Source of the DNA: JAVBPA01 sp031549925
GTDB taxonomy: Bacteria; Bacillota; Clostridia; Oscillospirales; CAG-272
Reading direction: 5' to 3'
Assembly: GCA_031549925.1 (NCBI GenBank)
Contig: JAVBPA010000048.1
Location: 1 to 21,622 of the forward strand
DNA length: 21,622 bases
Shown: in pieces, positions 1 through 7,792 of the stretch
Numbering within the stretch: the first letter of the stretch is position 1
How the letters are laid out: every line of letters starts with the position of its first letter
Translations under genes and position numbers: made by a program
The notes under the pieces: generated by a model
Told to the model about the DNA's origin: nothing
Databases searched by the model: none
Seen by the model: only the letters and a program-made list of their open reading frames with translations

Positions 1-82
1 ATCCGCCGGAGGACCCGCTTTGGATTCGGTGTTAAAACAAATTTCAAGGCTTGACGAAATTATTGAGGAGTTTTCAAAATGA
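1..82 (+). CDS. C-terminal tail of an upstream gene, probably argininosuccinate lyase (partial)
   Basis: An open frame enters from the left edge (frame starts at position 2) and ends with TGA at 80-82, overlapping the argC ATG by the ATGA pattern typical of translationally coupled genes. The 26 visible residues begin SAGGPALDSVLKQISRLD and end in an acidic, Lys-terminated helix. The S-x-GG-P/T-A...V..QI pattern resembles the C-terminus of argininosuccinate lyase (ArgH), the last enzyme of arginine synthesis, which would fit the operon that follows. This is a recognition from memory on a short tail; another upstream gene is possible. Confidence 0.45.
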   Translation, partial: SAGGPALDSVLKQISRLDEIIEEFSK

Positions 83-1128
83 AAGATAAAATCAAAGCGG
101 GTATTATCGGAGCTACAGGATACGCAGGTGTTGAGCTTATACGGATTTTATCTTCTCACAGCGAGGCTGTAATTTCCGCTGTCTCCTCCGTTTCGTTTGA
201 AGGGCAGATTATCTCAAGAATTTATCCGAATCTCGCAAAAATATGTGATATGAAACTCGTTTCCGCCGATGAAGTTATCGCCGGTTCCGATGTGGTTTTC
301 ACCGCTCTTCCCCATGGGTTATCAGAGGAAATAGCTGATAAATGTATTTCGCGCGGCAAAGTTATAATAGATCTCGGAGCGGATTTCAGATTAAACGACG
401 GAGAGATATATAAGAAATGGTACGGAGTTGATTTTGCGTATCCTGCTCTTCATTCTTCTTCGGTTTATTCGATACCGGAACTTCACAGGGAAAAAATTGG
501 GAATAAAAACATAATCGCAAATCCCGGCTGTTATCCGACGGCGGCGGCTTTGGGCTTATATCCCGCTTTAAAAAACGGATTGATCGAAACGGAGAAAAGC
601 AATATAATAATCGATGCAAAATCGGGCGTTACGGGAGCGGGAAGAGGTCTTACGCAAAATACGCATTATCCAGAGGCAAACGAAGCTTTTTCGGCTTACA
701 AAGCGGGACAGCACCGCCACACGCCGGAAATAGAACAAACGCTCGGTGAAATAGCGGGGGAAGATATTAAAATAACATTCGTTCCGCATTTGCTTCCGGT
801 AAACCGGGGTATCGAAGAAACAATATACTGCCATTTAAAAAACGGAGTAGAAGCGGGCGAAGTCCGTTTGTGTTATGAAAACGCATACAAAAACGAATAT
901 TTTGTCCGCGTCCTGCCAGAGGGCGGATATGCGGATATTAAAAATGTACGCGCTTCAAACTTCTGCGATATTTCTCTCCATTCAGACAGCCATACGCGGA
1001 CACTTATAATTTGTTCCTGCATTGATAACATGGTTAAAGGCGCGGCGGGTCAGGCTGTCCAGAACATGAACATCCGCTTTTCAATCGAAGAAAAAACGGC
1101 GCTTGATTTTACTCCTTCGATTTTTTAA
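79..1128 (+). CDS. argC: N-acetyl-gamma-glutamyl-phosphate reductase
   Basis: Cytosolic enzyme of arginine synthesis that reduces N-acetylglutamyl-5-phosphate to N-acetylglutamate semialdehyde with NADPH. The 349 residues match the usual family length. The Rossmann dinucleotide-binding motif GATGYAG is at residues 11-17, and the catalytic cysteine is Cys151 in NPGCYPT (148-154), where it forms the thioacyl intermediate. The substrate-side motifs HRHTPEI (about 212-218) and FVPHLLP (234-240) are present. The ATG overlaps the stop of the preceding frame, so translation is probably coupled. It is the first complete gene of the arg cluster and is followed by 108 nt before argJ. All hallmark residues are in place and there is no sign of damage. 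Confidence 0.97.
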   Translation: MKDKIKAGIIGATGYAGVELIRILSSHSEAVISAVSSVSFEGQIISRIYPNLAKICDMKLVSADEVIAGSDVVFTALPHGLSEEIADKCISRGKVIIDLGADFRLNDGEIYKKWYGVDFAYPALHSSSVYSIPELHREKIGNKNIIANPGCYPTAAALGLYPALKNGLIETEKSNIIIDAKSGVTGAGRGLTQNTHYPEANEAFSAYKAGQHRHTPEIEQTLGEIAGEDIKITFVPHLLPVNRGIEETIYCHLKNGVEAGEVRLCYENAYKNEYFVRVLPEGGYADIKNVRASNFCDISLHSDSHTRTLIICSCIDNMVKGAAGQAVQNMNIRFSIEEKTALDFTPSIF

Positions 1129-1236
1129 GAACAGTTTTCAAACGTCGGTTTTCCGCGTTTTGCCATTACTAATTCAATTTAAAATTAACGCGTGTTTTTA
1201 TGTAAAAAAATTTATTATTTCAGGTATATATTGAAT

Positions 1237-2463
1237 ATGGAAATAAAACTTATTTCAGGCGGAGTCACCGCTCCGGCAGGATTCCGCGCATCAGGTATAC
1301 ACTGCGGTCTCCGCAAAAACAAATCAAAAAGCGATCTTGCCTGTATAGCTGCCGATATTCCCTGCAACGCAGCGGCAGTTTATACGACAAACCGCTTCTT
1401 TTCAGCTCCGATAGGAGTAACCCGCGCTCACCTCAGCGGCGGATTGGCTCAGGCGGTTATCTGCAACAGCGGGAATGCCAATACATGTACTTCCGACGGT
1501 TATCAAAAAGCAAACGCAACCTGCGCTTCCCTCGCGGCGGCTCTCGGTATACCGGAAGAATTGATAATTGTCGCCTCAACCGGAGTCATCGGAGTTCCGA
1601 TGCCTATTGAACCGATACTGAACGGTATAGGGGAATTAACAGCGGCTCTCGGTTATACACCGGAAGCAAGCGAAAGCGCGGCAATTGCCATAATGACGAC
1701 AGACACAAAGAAAAAGGAATACGCCCTCGAATACACAAACGGGAATAAAACAATCAAACTCGGCGGAATATGCAAAGGCTCGGGTATGATTGAACCGAAT
1801 ATGGCGACAATGCTCGGTTTTATTACCACCGACGCTTCGGTATCTTCTCAAATGCTGGACCGCGCGCTTCACGAGGTTGTAGCCGATACATTTAATATGG
1901 TTTCAATCGACGGAGACACAAGTACGAACGACATGGTTTCAGTTATGGCTTCCGGCTTATCAGGCGCGGCTCTGATTGAATGCGAAAACGAAGCTTACCG
2001 CGATTTTAGGGAAGCTCTGTACATTCTTTGTTTGCATATGTGCCGTTCAGTCGCTGCCGACGGAGAGGGCGCAACCAAACTGATCGAATGTAATGTTTGT
2101 AATTTCCGCGATTTAAACGGTGCTAAAAAGCTGGCTAAATCCGTTATAAATTCATCACTTGTAAAAACAACTATATTCGGCGCGGATGCCAACTGGGGAC
2201 GTGTTTTATGCGCTCTCGGTTACAGCGGAATCGATTTTAAACCGGAGCTTGTTTCTGTTTCCTTCCGTTCAAAAGCCGGATCTGTTCAGGTCTGCGATTT
2301 CGGGCGTGACTTTGGTTTTGATGAGGATGAGGCTAAAAAAATACTTTCCTGCAATTATATATATATTGATATCGATATGAAAGACGGCGATTTTTGCGCA
2401 ACCGCCTGGGGCTGCGATTTGAGCTACGAATATGTACGTATAAACGGCGATTACAGAAGCTAA
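1237..2463 (+). CDS. argJ: Bifunctional glutamate N-acetyltransferase / ornithine acetyltransferase
   Basis: Transfers the acetyl group from N-acetylornithine to glutamate, closing the cyclic arginine pathway; some members also use acetyl-CoA. The family is made as a precursor that cleaves itself before a threonine nucleophile. Here the cleavage motif is MATML, giving Ala190/Thr191 and alpha and beta chains of about 190 and 218 residues. The oxyanion-hole segment STGVIG is at about 114-119 and the Lys-Gly-Ser-Gly-Met-Ile stretch at 180-185. The start is uncertain. The frame stays open back to GTG 1192, but family members start near MEIKxIxGGVTAP, so I choose ATG 1237 (408 aa). A TTG at 1231, six bases after AGG, is an alternative giving two more residues. 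No catalytic residue is missing. Confidence 0.95.
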   Translation: MEIKLISGGVTAPAGFRASGIHCGLRKNKSKSDLACIAADIPCNAAAVYTTNRFFSAPIGVTRAHLSGGLAQAVICNSGNANTCTSDGYQKANATCASLAAALGIPEELIIVASTGVIGVPMPIEPILNGIGELTAALGYTPEASESAAIAIMTTDTKKKEYALEYTNGNKTIKLGGICKGSGMIEPNMATMLGFITTDASVSSQMLDRALHEVVADTFNMVSIDGDTSTNDMVSVMASGLSGAALIECENEAYRDFREALYILCLHMCRSVAADGEGATKLIECNVCNFRDLNGAKKLAKSVINSSLVKTTIFGADANWGRVLCALGYSGIDFKPELVSVSFRSKAGSVQVCDFGRDFGFDEDEAKKILSCNYIYIDIDMKDGDFCATAWGCDLSYEYVRINGDYRS

Positions 2464-2518
2464 TTTCGGATACTATTATAATAAAATAATCAGCAATCTA
2501 TAAGGAGTTATTTTTAAC

Positions 2519-3403
2519 ATGTTCGTATCAAATTATGATAAAGCCCAGGTATTGACAGAAGCCCTCCCGTACATACAAAAATATACGGGAAAAACAGTTG
2601 TAATAAAATACGGCGGAAACGCTATGTTAAGCGAAGGTCTGCGTGAAGCTGTTATATCGGATATAGTACTTCTAACATGCGTAGGAATAAACGTCGTACT
2701 GGTTCACGGCGGAGGTCCCGAAATTACCGACACCTTAAAGCGTTTAGGAAAAGAAAGCCGTTTCATAAACGGTTTGCGTTACACGGATGAAGAATCCATC
2801 GAAGTTGTTCAAATGGTTCTCGCGGGAAAAACCAATAAGGATTTAGTAAACAAAATTCAGCGGATAGGCGGGCGCGCCGTAGGTCTTTGCGGACTCGACG
2901 GAGGATTAATCCGCGCAAAGAAGCTCGGCGGCACAGATGAGGATTACGGTTATGTCGGGGATATCTTTTCTGTTGATCCATCTATTATAACCGCAAACCT
3001 AAAAAGCGGCTATATACCCGTTGTTTCGACAATCGCGCTCGGATGCGATACTTACGGAGAAGATAAAAATCCCGTATACAATATCAACGCCGATATTGCG
3101 GCTTCAAAAATTGCCGTGGCTCTCGGAGCGCAGAATTTTATTTTACTGACCGATGTACGCGGACTGATGTACGATGTCCGCGATGAAGACACATTTATTC
3201 CGATCGTGCGCGCAAGCGAAGTTGATTCTCTCACCAAAAGCGGAGTTATCAGCGGAGGAATGATTCCCAAAGTCAACTGCTGTCTTGACGCTGTTATGAA
3301 CGGCATTGAACACACATGTATAATTGACGGGCGTATTCCCCATTCTATCCTGCTTGAAATGTTTTCCGATGAAGGTATCGGAACTATGTTCGTAAAAGAT
3401 TAA
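2519..3403 (+). CDS. argB: Acetylglutamate kinase, probably arginine-sensitive type
   Basis: Phosphorylates N-acetylglutamate with ATP, the usual control step when acetyl groups are recycled by ArgJ. Amino acid kinase fold, 294 aa. Visible motifs are the phosphate-binding Lys30-Tyr-Gly-Gly, the acetylglutamate loop HGGGPEI (63-69), and GGMIPKV (246-252) with the second active-site lysine, Lys251. An N-terminal helix precedes the kinase core (DKAQVLTEALPYIQKYTGK, about 7-25), and the C-terminus carries HTCIIDGR...LLE...EGIGT. Both are features of the hexameric arginine-inhibited kinases, so feedback inhibition by arginine is a reasonable inference. The start is fixed by AAGGAG at 2502-2507, 11 nt before ATG. 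Confidence 0.97.
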   Translation: MFVSNYDKAQVLTEALPYIQKYTGKTVVIKYGGNAMLSEGLREAVISDIVLLTCVGINVVLVHGGGPEITDTLKRLGKESRFINGLRYTDEESIEVVQMVLAGKTNKDLVNKIQRIGGRAVGLCGLDGGLIRAKKLGGTDEDYGYVGDIFSVDPSIITANLKSGYIPVVSTIALGCDTYGEDKNPVYNINADIAASKIAVALGAQNFILLTDVRGLMYDVRDEDTFIPIVRASEVDSLTKSGVISGGMIPKVNCCLDAVMNGIEHTCIIDGRIPHSILLEMFSDEGIGTMFVKD

Positions 3404-3425
3404 TATAAATTTTTATAAATAAACG

Positions 3426-3465
3426 GGAAGATTCGCGGAGTGTTTTTATAAACCGCTTATCTTCC
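3426..3465 (+). terminator. Hairpin between argB and the methyltransferase gene
   Basis: GGAAGAT (3426-3432) pairs with ATCTTCC (3459-3465), and inside it GCGG (3435-3438) pairs with CCGC (3453-3456). The two stems are separated by a symmetrical 2-nt internal loop and close a 14-nt loop. A T-rich stretch follows only after about 8 nt, so it may act as a weak or partial terminator, or as an mRNA processing or stability element that splits the arg cluster into two expression units. The structure is seen in the sequence; the role is inferred. Confidence 0.45.
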
Positions 3466-3534
3466 GGTTCTGATTTGTTTTTGTAAATAAATTAGTAAGA
3501 AAAGAAGTAAAAAAGAAAGAGGTAAAAAATACAT

Positions 3535-4356
3535 ATGTATGATAATGTATCGCTTTTTTACGACAGCTACGGTGAACGTGAATGGGAAAGGCTTGAATCG
3601 ACCGCGTACGGACGAATAATATACAATTGTCATATGTGGTTTTTATCGCCTCATCTGAAATCCGGTATAAATATACTGGATGCCGGCTGCGGATGCGGCC
3701 GCTTTTCTATTCAGGGAGCAAAAAACGGCTGCCGTATGACACTGCTTGACATATCAAAAGTACAGCTTGATATCGCCGAGAGGAAGATGAACGAAAACGG
3801 ATTTGAAGCTTATTATATAAATTCGTCTGTAACCAATATGGAAATGCTTCCCTCAAACAGCTTTGACATTGTCATATGTTACGGAGCGGTTTTGAATTAT
3901 CTGCATACCGGTTTGATGGCCGCTATGCGTGAGCTTTACCGTGTCGCCAAACACGGAGGAATTATTATACTTAGTGTAAATTCGCGTGCGGGATTGTTAA
4001 AGTCGGCGGCTTCCGAGTCGCGTATTCCTTTTAACGACTTTTGGGGTAATCCCGAAAAATGGGGAATTTATTCTGTTGCGGAAACTGGTGAGGAAACCGA
4101 TTGGCCGGGGGCTTCCCATCCCAGGAGGTATTTCTTTACCTCAAATGAAATTTACAGTATAATGGAAAAAACAGGACTTTCCGACATAGTTTTAGGATCT
4201 GCCCCGTCTGTTATAACCGGTCAGAAAAAAAACGCGGAGATTGCTTCTTCCGACAAAACCGCATGGGAAACCTTGCTTTATACGGAAAACAAAATGTTTA
4301 CAGAACCCGGGCTGGCTGATGCCGGAGAATTTATTTTAGCGAAAGGAATCAAATAA
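3535..4356 (+). CDS. Class I SAM-dependent methyltransferase, substrate unknown
   Basis: A 273-residue protein with a Rossmann-type methyltransferase core. Motif I is ILDAGCGCGRF (47-57), the acidic strand-2 end is LDIS (71-74), post-motif II is FDIVICYGAVLNYL (110-123), and motif III lies around RVAKHGGIIILSV (136-148). The layout resembles the broad UbiE/UbiG-like Methyltransf_11 group, which gives no substrate. There is no signal peptide or membrane segment, so it should be cytosolic. It sits between argB and argD, three bases before the argD start, so it is almost certainly co-transcribed with argD and argF. It has no known step in arginine synthesis. AAAGAGG at 3516-3522 is its RBS. Natural substrate and link to arginine metabolism are unknown. 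Confidence 0.9.
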   Translation: MYDNVSLFYDSYGEREWERLESTAYGRIIYNCHMWFLSPHLKSGINILDAGCGCGRFSIQGAKNGCRMTLLDISKVQLDIAERKMNENGFEAYYINSSVTNMEMLPSNSFDIVICYGAVLNYLHTGLMAAMRELYRVAKHGGIIILSVNSRAGLLKSAASESRIPFNDFWGNPEKWGIYSVAETGEETDWPGASHPRRYFFTSNEIYSIMEKTGLSDIVLGSAPSVITGQKKNAEIASSDKTAWETLLYTENKMFTEPGLADAGEFILAKGIK

Positions 4357-4359
4357 TTT

Positions 4360-5556
4360 ATGACACACGATATGGCACGCGCTCTTGATGCGGAGTATAT
4401 TCTCCCCACTTACGCGCGTTATGATATAACGGTGCAGTCCGCCCTCGGATCTACCCTTACCGATCTCAACGGTAAAAAATATATAGATTTTACATCGGGA
4501 ATAGGGGTAAATTCACTCGGTTGGTGCGACGAGGGTTTTATAGCCGCCGTCACGGATCAAATAAAAAAATTCCAGCATATTTCAAATTATTATATATCCC
4601 CCGTTACGGCGGGTTTAGCCGAAAAGCTCGTACAGCTTTCACAAATGAAGAAAGTGTTTTTTTCAAACAGCGGTGCGGAAGCAAACGAGGGTGCAATAAA
4701 AACGGCGCGCAAATACAGCTATGATAAATACGGAGAAAACCGGTATAAAATAATAACGCTTACCGATTCGTTCCACGGAAGAACAGTAACTACGCTTGCC
4801 GCGACAGGTCAGGATGTTTTTCACACATTGTTCGGACCTTTTACCAAAGGATTTATACATGTGCCGATGAATGATAAAACAGCTCTTGAAAACGCTGTTT
4901 CGGAAGGCGGGGTATGCGCTGTTTTAGCCGAATTGATTCAGGGTGAAGGCGGAGTTAACTTAATGGATGCGGACTACGCTTCATATTTAGCTGAAATATG
5001 CGAAAAAAATGATATGCTTCTCATTTTTGATGAAATACAAACCGGTATCGGAAGAACGGGTAAAATGTTTGCACACCAGCATTTCAATATAAAGCCTGAT
5101 ATTATAACAGTTGCGAAAGGGCTTGGAGGGGGTTTTCCGATAGGAGCTTTCCTTTGCGGTGAAAAATGTGTTTCTGTCATGGGTTCCGGCAATCACGGAA
5201 GCACTTTCGGAGGTAATCCGGTAGCCGCTTCCGCTGCCTGCGAGGTTTTAGACCGCGTGAGCAATTCTGCTTTTCTGGAATCCGTTATACAAAAAGGCGG
5301 AAAAATAAAAAAAGCGGTGGCTGAAGCCGCTCCGGAATGTGTAAAAAATATACGCGGCTGCGGACTTATGATAGGCTTTGAATTGAAAGAAGACTTTAAA
5401 AATAAGGATTACGCACATAAAATGGCGGATGCGGGTCTGCTCGTTTTGACAGCCGGGAACAATGTAATAAGACTGCTTCCTCCTTTGAATATTTCCGATG
5501 ATGAATTAACGGATGGAATAAATATTTTAGTTTCTGTTTTAAAAAATACGATTTGA
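4360..5556 (+). CDS. argD: Acetylornithine aminotransferase
   Basis: PLP-dependent class III aminotransferase that converts N-acetylglutamate semialdehyde plus glutamate to N-acetylornithine; homologues can also serve lysine synthesis as succinyl-diaminopimelate aminotransferase. At 398 aa it has the usual length. The PLP phosphate-binding NSGAEA is at 103-108, the ring-stacking FHGRT around 138-142, the Asp224 pyridine-nitrogen ligand in FDEIQTG, and the Schiff-base lysine is Lys253 in VAKGLGGGFPIGAF. The second-subunit phosphate contact STFGGNP is at 281-287. ATG lies 3 nt after the methyltransferase stop, with AAAGGAA at 4342-4348 as RBS. Position in an arg cluster favours argD over ornithine or GABA aminotransferases. 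Confidence 0.96.
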   Translation: MTHDMARALDAEYILPTYARYDITVQSALGSTLTDLNGKKYIDFTSGIGVNSLGWCDEGFIAAVTDQIKKFQHISNYYISPVTAGLAEKLVQLSQMKKVFFSNSGAEANEGAIKTARKYSYDKYGENRYKIITLTDSFHGRTVTTLAATGQDVFHTLFGPFTKGFIHVPMNDKTALENAVSEGGVCAVLAELIQGEGGVNLMDADYASYLAEICEKNDMLLIFDEIQTGIGRTGKMFAHQHFNIKPDIITVAKGLGGGFPIGAFLCGEKCVSVMGSGNHGSTFGGNPVAASAACEVLDRVSNSAFLESVIQKGGKIKKAVAEAAPECVKNIRGCGLMIGFELKEDFKNKDYAHKMADAGLLVLTAGNNVIRLLPPLNISDDELTDGINILVSVLKNTI

Positions 5557-5586
5557 AACCAATACAACAGTTAGGAGATATATATA

Positions 5587-6495
5587 ATGAAACGTCATCT
5601 TTTGGCAATGAGTGATTTAAATGCGGCGGATATCAACGATATATTAAATTTAGCCGTTCAATTGAAATTTGAATTGAAAAACGGAATTGAACATAAAGTT
5701 CTCGCGGGAAAGACTCTCGGCATGATATTTCAAAAATCGTCAACACGTACAAGGGTATCTTTTGAAACGGGTATGTATCAGCTCGGGGGAAATGCTCTGT
5801 TTTTGTCTTCCCGTGACTTGCAGATCGGAAGAGGAGAACCTATTGAGGATACGGCAAGAGTTTTATCAAGATATGTCGATGCTATAATGATACGCACATA
5901 CGCCCACAGCGAAGCTGAAAATCTCGCAAAATACGGTACAGTTCCGGTAATAAACGGACTCACCGATTACGCTCACCCTTGTCAGATACTTGCGGATCTT
6001 ATGACAATCCGCGAATACAAAGGAAATCTTGCGGGACGCAAACTCGCTTTTATCGGAGACGGTCACAACATGGCAAATTCGCTGATCGTCGGATGCTTAA
6101 CAGCCGGTATGTCTATTTCGGTCGCCTGCCCAGAAGGTTACCGCCCTCATGAAAATGTGCTTGAATTCGCAAAAGCCTACGGAGATAAATTTGTTTTGAC
6201 AGATGATATTTACGCAGCCGCCTCCGAAGCCGATGTAGTTTGCACCGATGTCTGGACTTCAATGGGTATGGAAGAGGAATCGGCGCAGCGTTTTGACGCT
6301 TTCCGCGGGTATTGCGTGGATGAAAAATTAATGTCTTACGCGAAAGCAGACGCAATGGTTCAGCATTGCCTGCCCGCTCACAGAGGGGAAGAAATTACCT
6401 CGGAAGTATTCGAAGCTCACGCGGCTGAAATATTTGACGAAGCCGAAAATCGTCTCCATGTACAAAAAGCTGTTTTAATACGGCTGCTGAAATAA
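5587..6495 (+). CDS. argF: Ornithine carbamoyltransferase
   Basis: Joins carbamoyl phosphate and ornithine to give citrulline in the cytosol. The protein has 302 aa, the usual family size. The carbamoyl-phosphate site STRTR is at 52-56 within FQKSSTRTRVSFE, HPCQ is at 130-133, the ornithine-loop DVWTSMG at 221-227, and HCLPAHRGEE at 260-269. The SMG loop and HCLPAHR mark a true ornithine enzyme rather than acetylornithine or aspartate carbamoyltransferase. AGGAG lies shortly before ATG 5587. It follows argD by 30 nt and belongs to the biosynthetic cluster. No arcA or arcC neighbours are seen, so a catabolic (arcB) role is unlikely. Confidence 0.97.
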   Translation: MKRHLLAMSDLNAADINDILNLAVQLKFELKNGIEHKVLAGKTLGMIFQKSSTRTRVSFETGMYQLGGNALFLSSRDLQIGRGEPIEDTARVLSRYVDAIMIRTYAHSEAENLAKYGTVPVINGLTDYAHPCQILADLMTIREYKGNLAGRKLAFIGDGHNMANSLIVGCLTAGMSISVACPEGYRPHENVLEFAKAYGDKFVLTDDIYAAASEADVVCTDVWTSMGMEEESAQRFDAFRGYCVDEKLMSYAKADAMVQHCLPAHRGEEITSEVFEAHAAEIFDEAENRLHVQKAVLIRLLK

Positions 6496-6516
6496 TTTAC
6501 AAAAGGGGAACGGAAA

Positions 6517-7665
6517 ATGAAAATCACCGGTATAGAATGTTATCTTGTACGTCCGAGATGGTGCTTTCTTGAAATCACAACAGACGACGGTTACACCGGC
6601 TGGGGAGAAGCGATTCTTGAGGGACGCGCGGCTACCGTGAAAACTGCGGTTGAAGAAGTAACCCCCTCTCTTATAGGATGTGATCCGATGAGAGTGGAGG
6701 ATATTTGGGAAATGCTTTACCGCGGCGGCTTTTACCGCGGAGGCGGTATTATGATGAGTGCTATATCAGGTATTGACCAGGCTCTTTGGGATATACGGGG
6801 AAAGAGGTTCGGAGTTCCGGTTTATGAATTGCTGGGCGGACGCGTGCGTGATAAGGTGAAAATGTATGCGGCAGTGGGCGGAGGAAGTCCGGAAGCTATT
6901 GCCGCCGATGCGAAAAGACGTATGGACGAAGGTTTTACGGCAATTAAAATCGGAGCTGTAGATTATTTGCAGTATATCGATACATATGATAAAATGCAGC
7001 CTCTTTTCGATAATTTATCGGAGATAAGGCGTGTTTGCGGAAGCAAGCTCGGAGTTGGTGTCGATTGCCACGGGCGCGTGCATAAGCCGATGGCAAAGGT
7101 TTTGGTAAAAAAGCTTGAACAGTTTGATTTATTGTTCGTCGAAGAACCTGTTCTCTGCGACAACTGGGAGGATTTCCGCGAAATTGCACGTGTAGCGGCA
7201 GTTCCGATCGCTACGGGAGAAAGAGTTTTTACAAAATGGCAGTTTAAAAAATTGCTCGAAGACGGATGCGTCGATGTTCTTCAGCCGGATTTGTCTCACG
7301 CCGGGGGAATTACCGAAGTTAAAAAAATAGCGGCAATGGCTGAAGCGTATGATGTGGCTCTCGCTCCGCATTGTCCGCTCGGACCGCTCGCCCTTATGGC
7401 TTGTGTTCAAATTGATATGTCATGCCACAACGCGGTAATACAGGAACAGGCTATCGGAACAGGACATAATCCTTTAGGCGGACCTCTTGATTATGTGAAA
7501 AACCGCTCGGATTTCGATTTTTCCGACGGTTGGTTTAAAATTCCCTCAGTTCCCGGTATAGGCGCGGAGGTTAACCGTGATTTAGTCATAGAAGAAAATA
7601 AAAATCCTCATGCATGGAAAAATCCCCTGCTCCGCCACTCCGACGGCAGCGTAGCGGAGTGGTAG
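6517..7665 (+). CDS. dgoD: D-galactonate dehydratase (enolase superfamily)
   Basis: Dehydrates D-galactonate to 2-keto-3-deoxy-D-galactonate using Mg2+ in an enolase-superfamily barrel of the mandelate racemase subgroup. The length, 382 aa, equals that of E. coli DgoD as I remember it, and the catalytic residues fall at the same numbers: metal ligands Asp183, Glu209 and Glu235, with His185 and His285 as acid/base. The segments FYRGGxIMMSAISGID, HGRVxxPMAKVL, QPDLSHAGGITE and LAPHCPLGP, and the C-terminal SVAEW, closely resemble the E. coli enzyme. It starts 21 nt after argF with AAAAGGGGA as RBS, so it may ride on the arg transcript although it is a sugar-acid gene. No aldolase or transporter is next to it; the facing kinase gene is the natural partner. 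Confidence 0.93.
   Translation: MKITGIECYLVRPRWCFLEITTDDGYTGWGEAILEGRAATVKTAVEEVTPSLIGCDPMRVEDIWEMLYRGGFYRGGGIMMSAISGIDQALWDIRGKRFGVPVYELLGGRVRDKVKMYAAVGGGSPEAIAADAKRRMDEGFTAIKIGAVDYLQYIDTYDKMQPLFDNLSEIRRVCGSKLGVGVDCHGRVHKPMAKVLVKKLEQFDLLFVEEPVLCDNWEDFREIARVAAVPIATGERVFTKWQFKKLLEDGCVDVLQPDLSHAGGITEVKKIAAMAEAYDVALAPHCPLGPLALMACVQIDMSCHNAVIQEQAIGTGHNPLGGPLDYVKNRSDFDFSDGWFKIPSVPGIGAEVNRDLVIEENKNPHAWKNPLLRHSDGSVAEW
7635..7662 (+). repeat. Perfect 8-bp inverted repeat at the 3' end of dgoD
   Basis: CCACTCCG (7635-7642) and CGGAGTGG (7655-7662) form a perfect stem over a 12-nt loop. The second arm ends at the base before the dgoD stop codon (TAG 7663-7665). The stem lies inside codons for the conserved C-terminus, so part of it may be protein-constrained. 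It directly precedes the G-tract region and could protect the mRNA 3' end. Confidence 0.5.
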
Positions 7666-7668
7666 CAC

Positions 7669-7704
7669 GGGGACTAGGGATGCGGGGACGCTGGGGAAGC
7701 TGGG
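7669..7704 (+). other. Five phased G-tracts, potential G-quadruplex
   Basis: G-runs of 4, 3, 4, 4 and 3 lie at 7669-7672, 7677-7679, 7684-7687, 7693-7696 and 7702-7704, separated by loops of 4 to 5 nt. This meets the usual G3+N1-7 pattern with one spare tract. It stands out sharply from the AT-rich intergenic DNA elsewhere in the window. It lies just after the dgoD stop and would be transcribed on the dgoD mRNA, where it could fold as RNA. Function is not known. Confidence 0.6.
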
Positions 7705-7729
7705 ACGCGCGGCTTTTTAAATAAAAAGC

Positions 7730-7770
7730 GGCTTTTCGCGGAAAAGCCTGGCAAAAGCTTTTGATTTTTT
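7730..7770. terminator. Bidirectional intrinsic terminator between dgoD and the kinase gene
   Basis: GGCTTTTC (7730-7737) and GAAAAGCC (7741-7748) form a perfect 8-bp stem with a 3-nt loop. On the plus strand it is followed by a small palindrome around AAAAGCTTTT and then six Ts (to 7770). On the minus strand the same stem is followed by GCTTTTTATTT (complement of about 7718-7729). It sits between two converging genes, where a two-way terminator is expected. Confidence 0.8.
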
Positions 7771-7792
7771 CCTCTTTATTTTCCGGAAACGG

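Noticed and set aside
1192..1236. GTG 1192 as argJ start
   Set aside because: It adds 15 residues unlike the family N-terminus and has no RBS. ATG 1237 (or TTG 1231) gives the normal beginning.
7666..7729. Insertion sequence remnant or attachment site after dgoD
   Set aside because: No terminal repeats, target duplication or transposase remnant can be seen; the G-rich stretch is better described as it stands.
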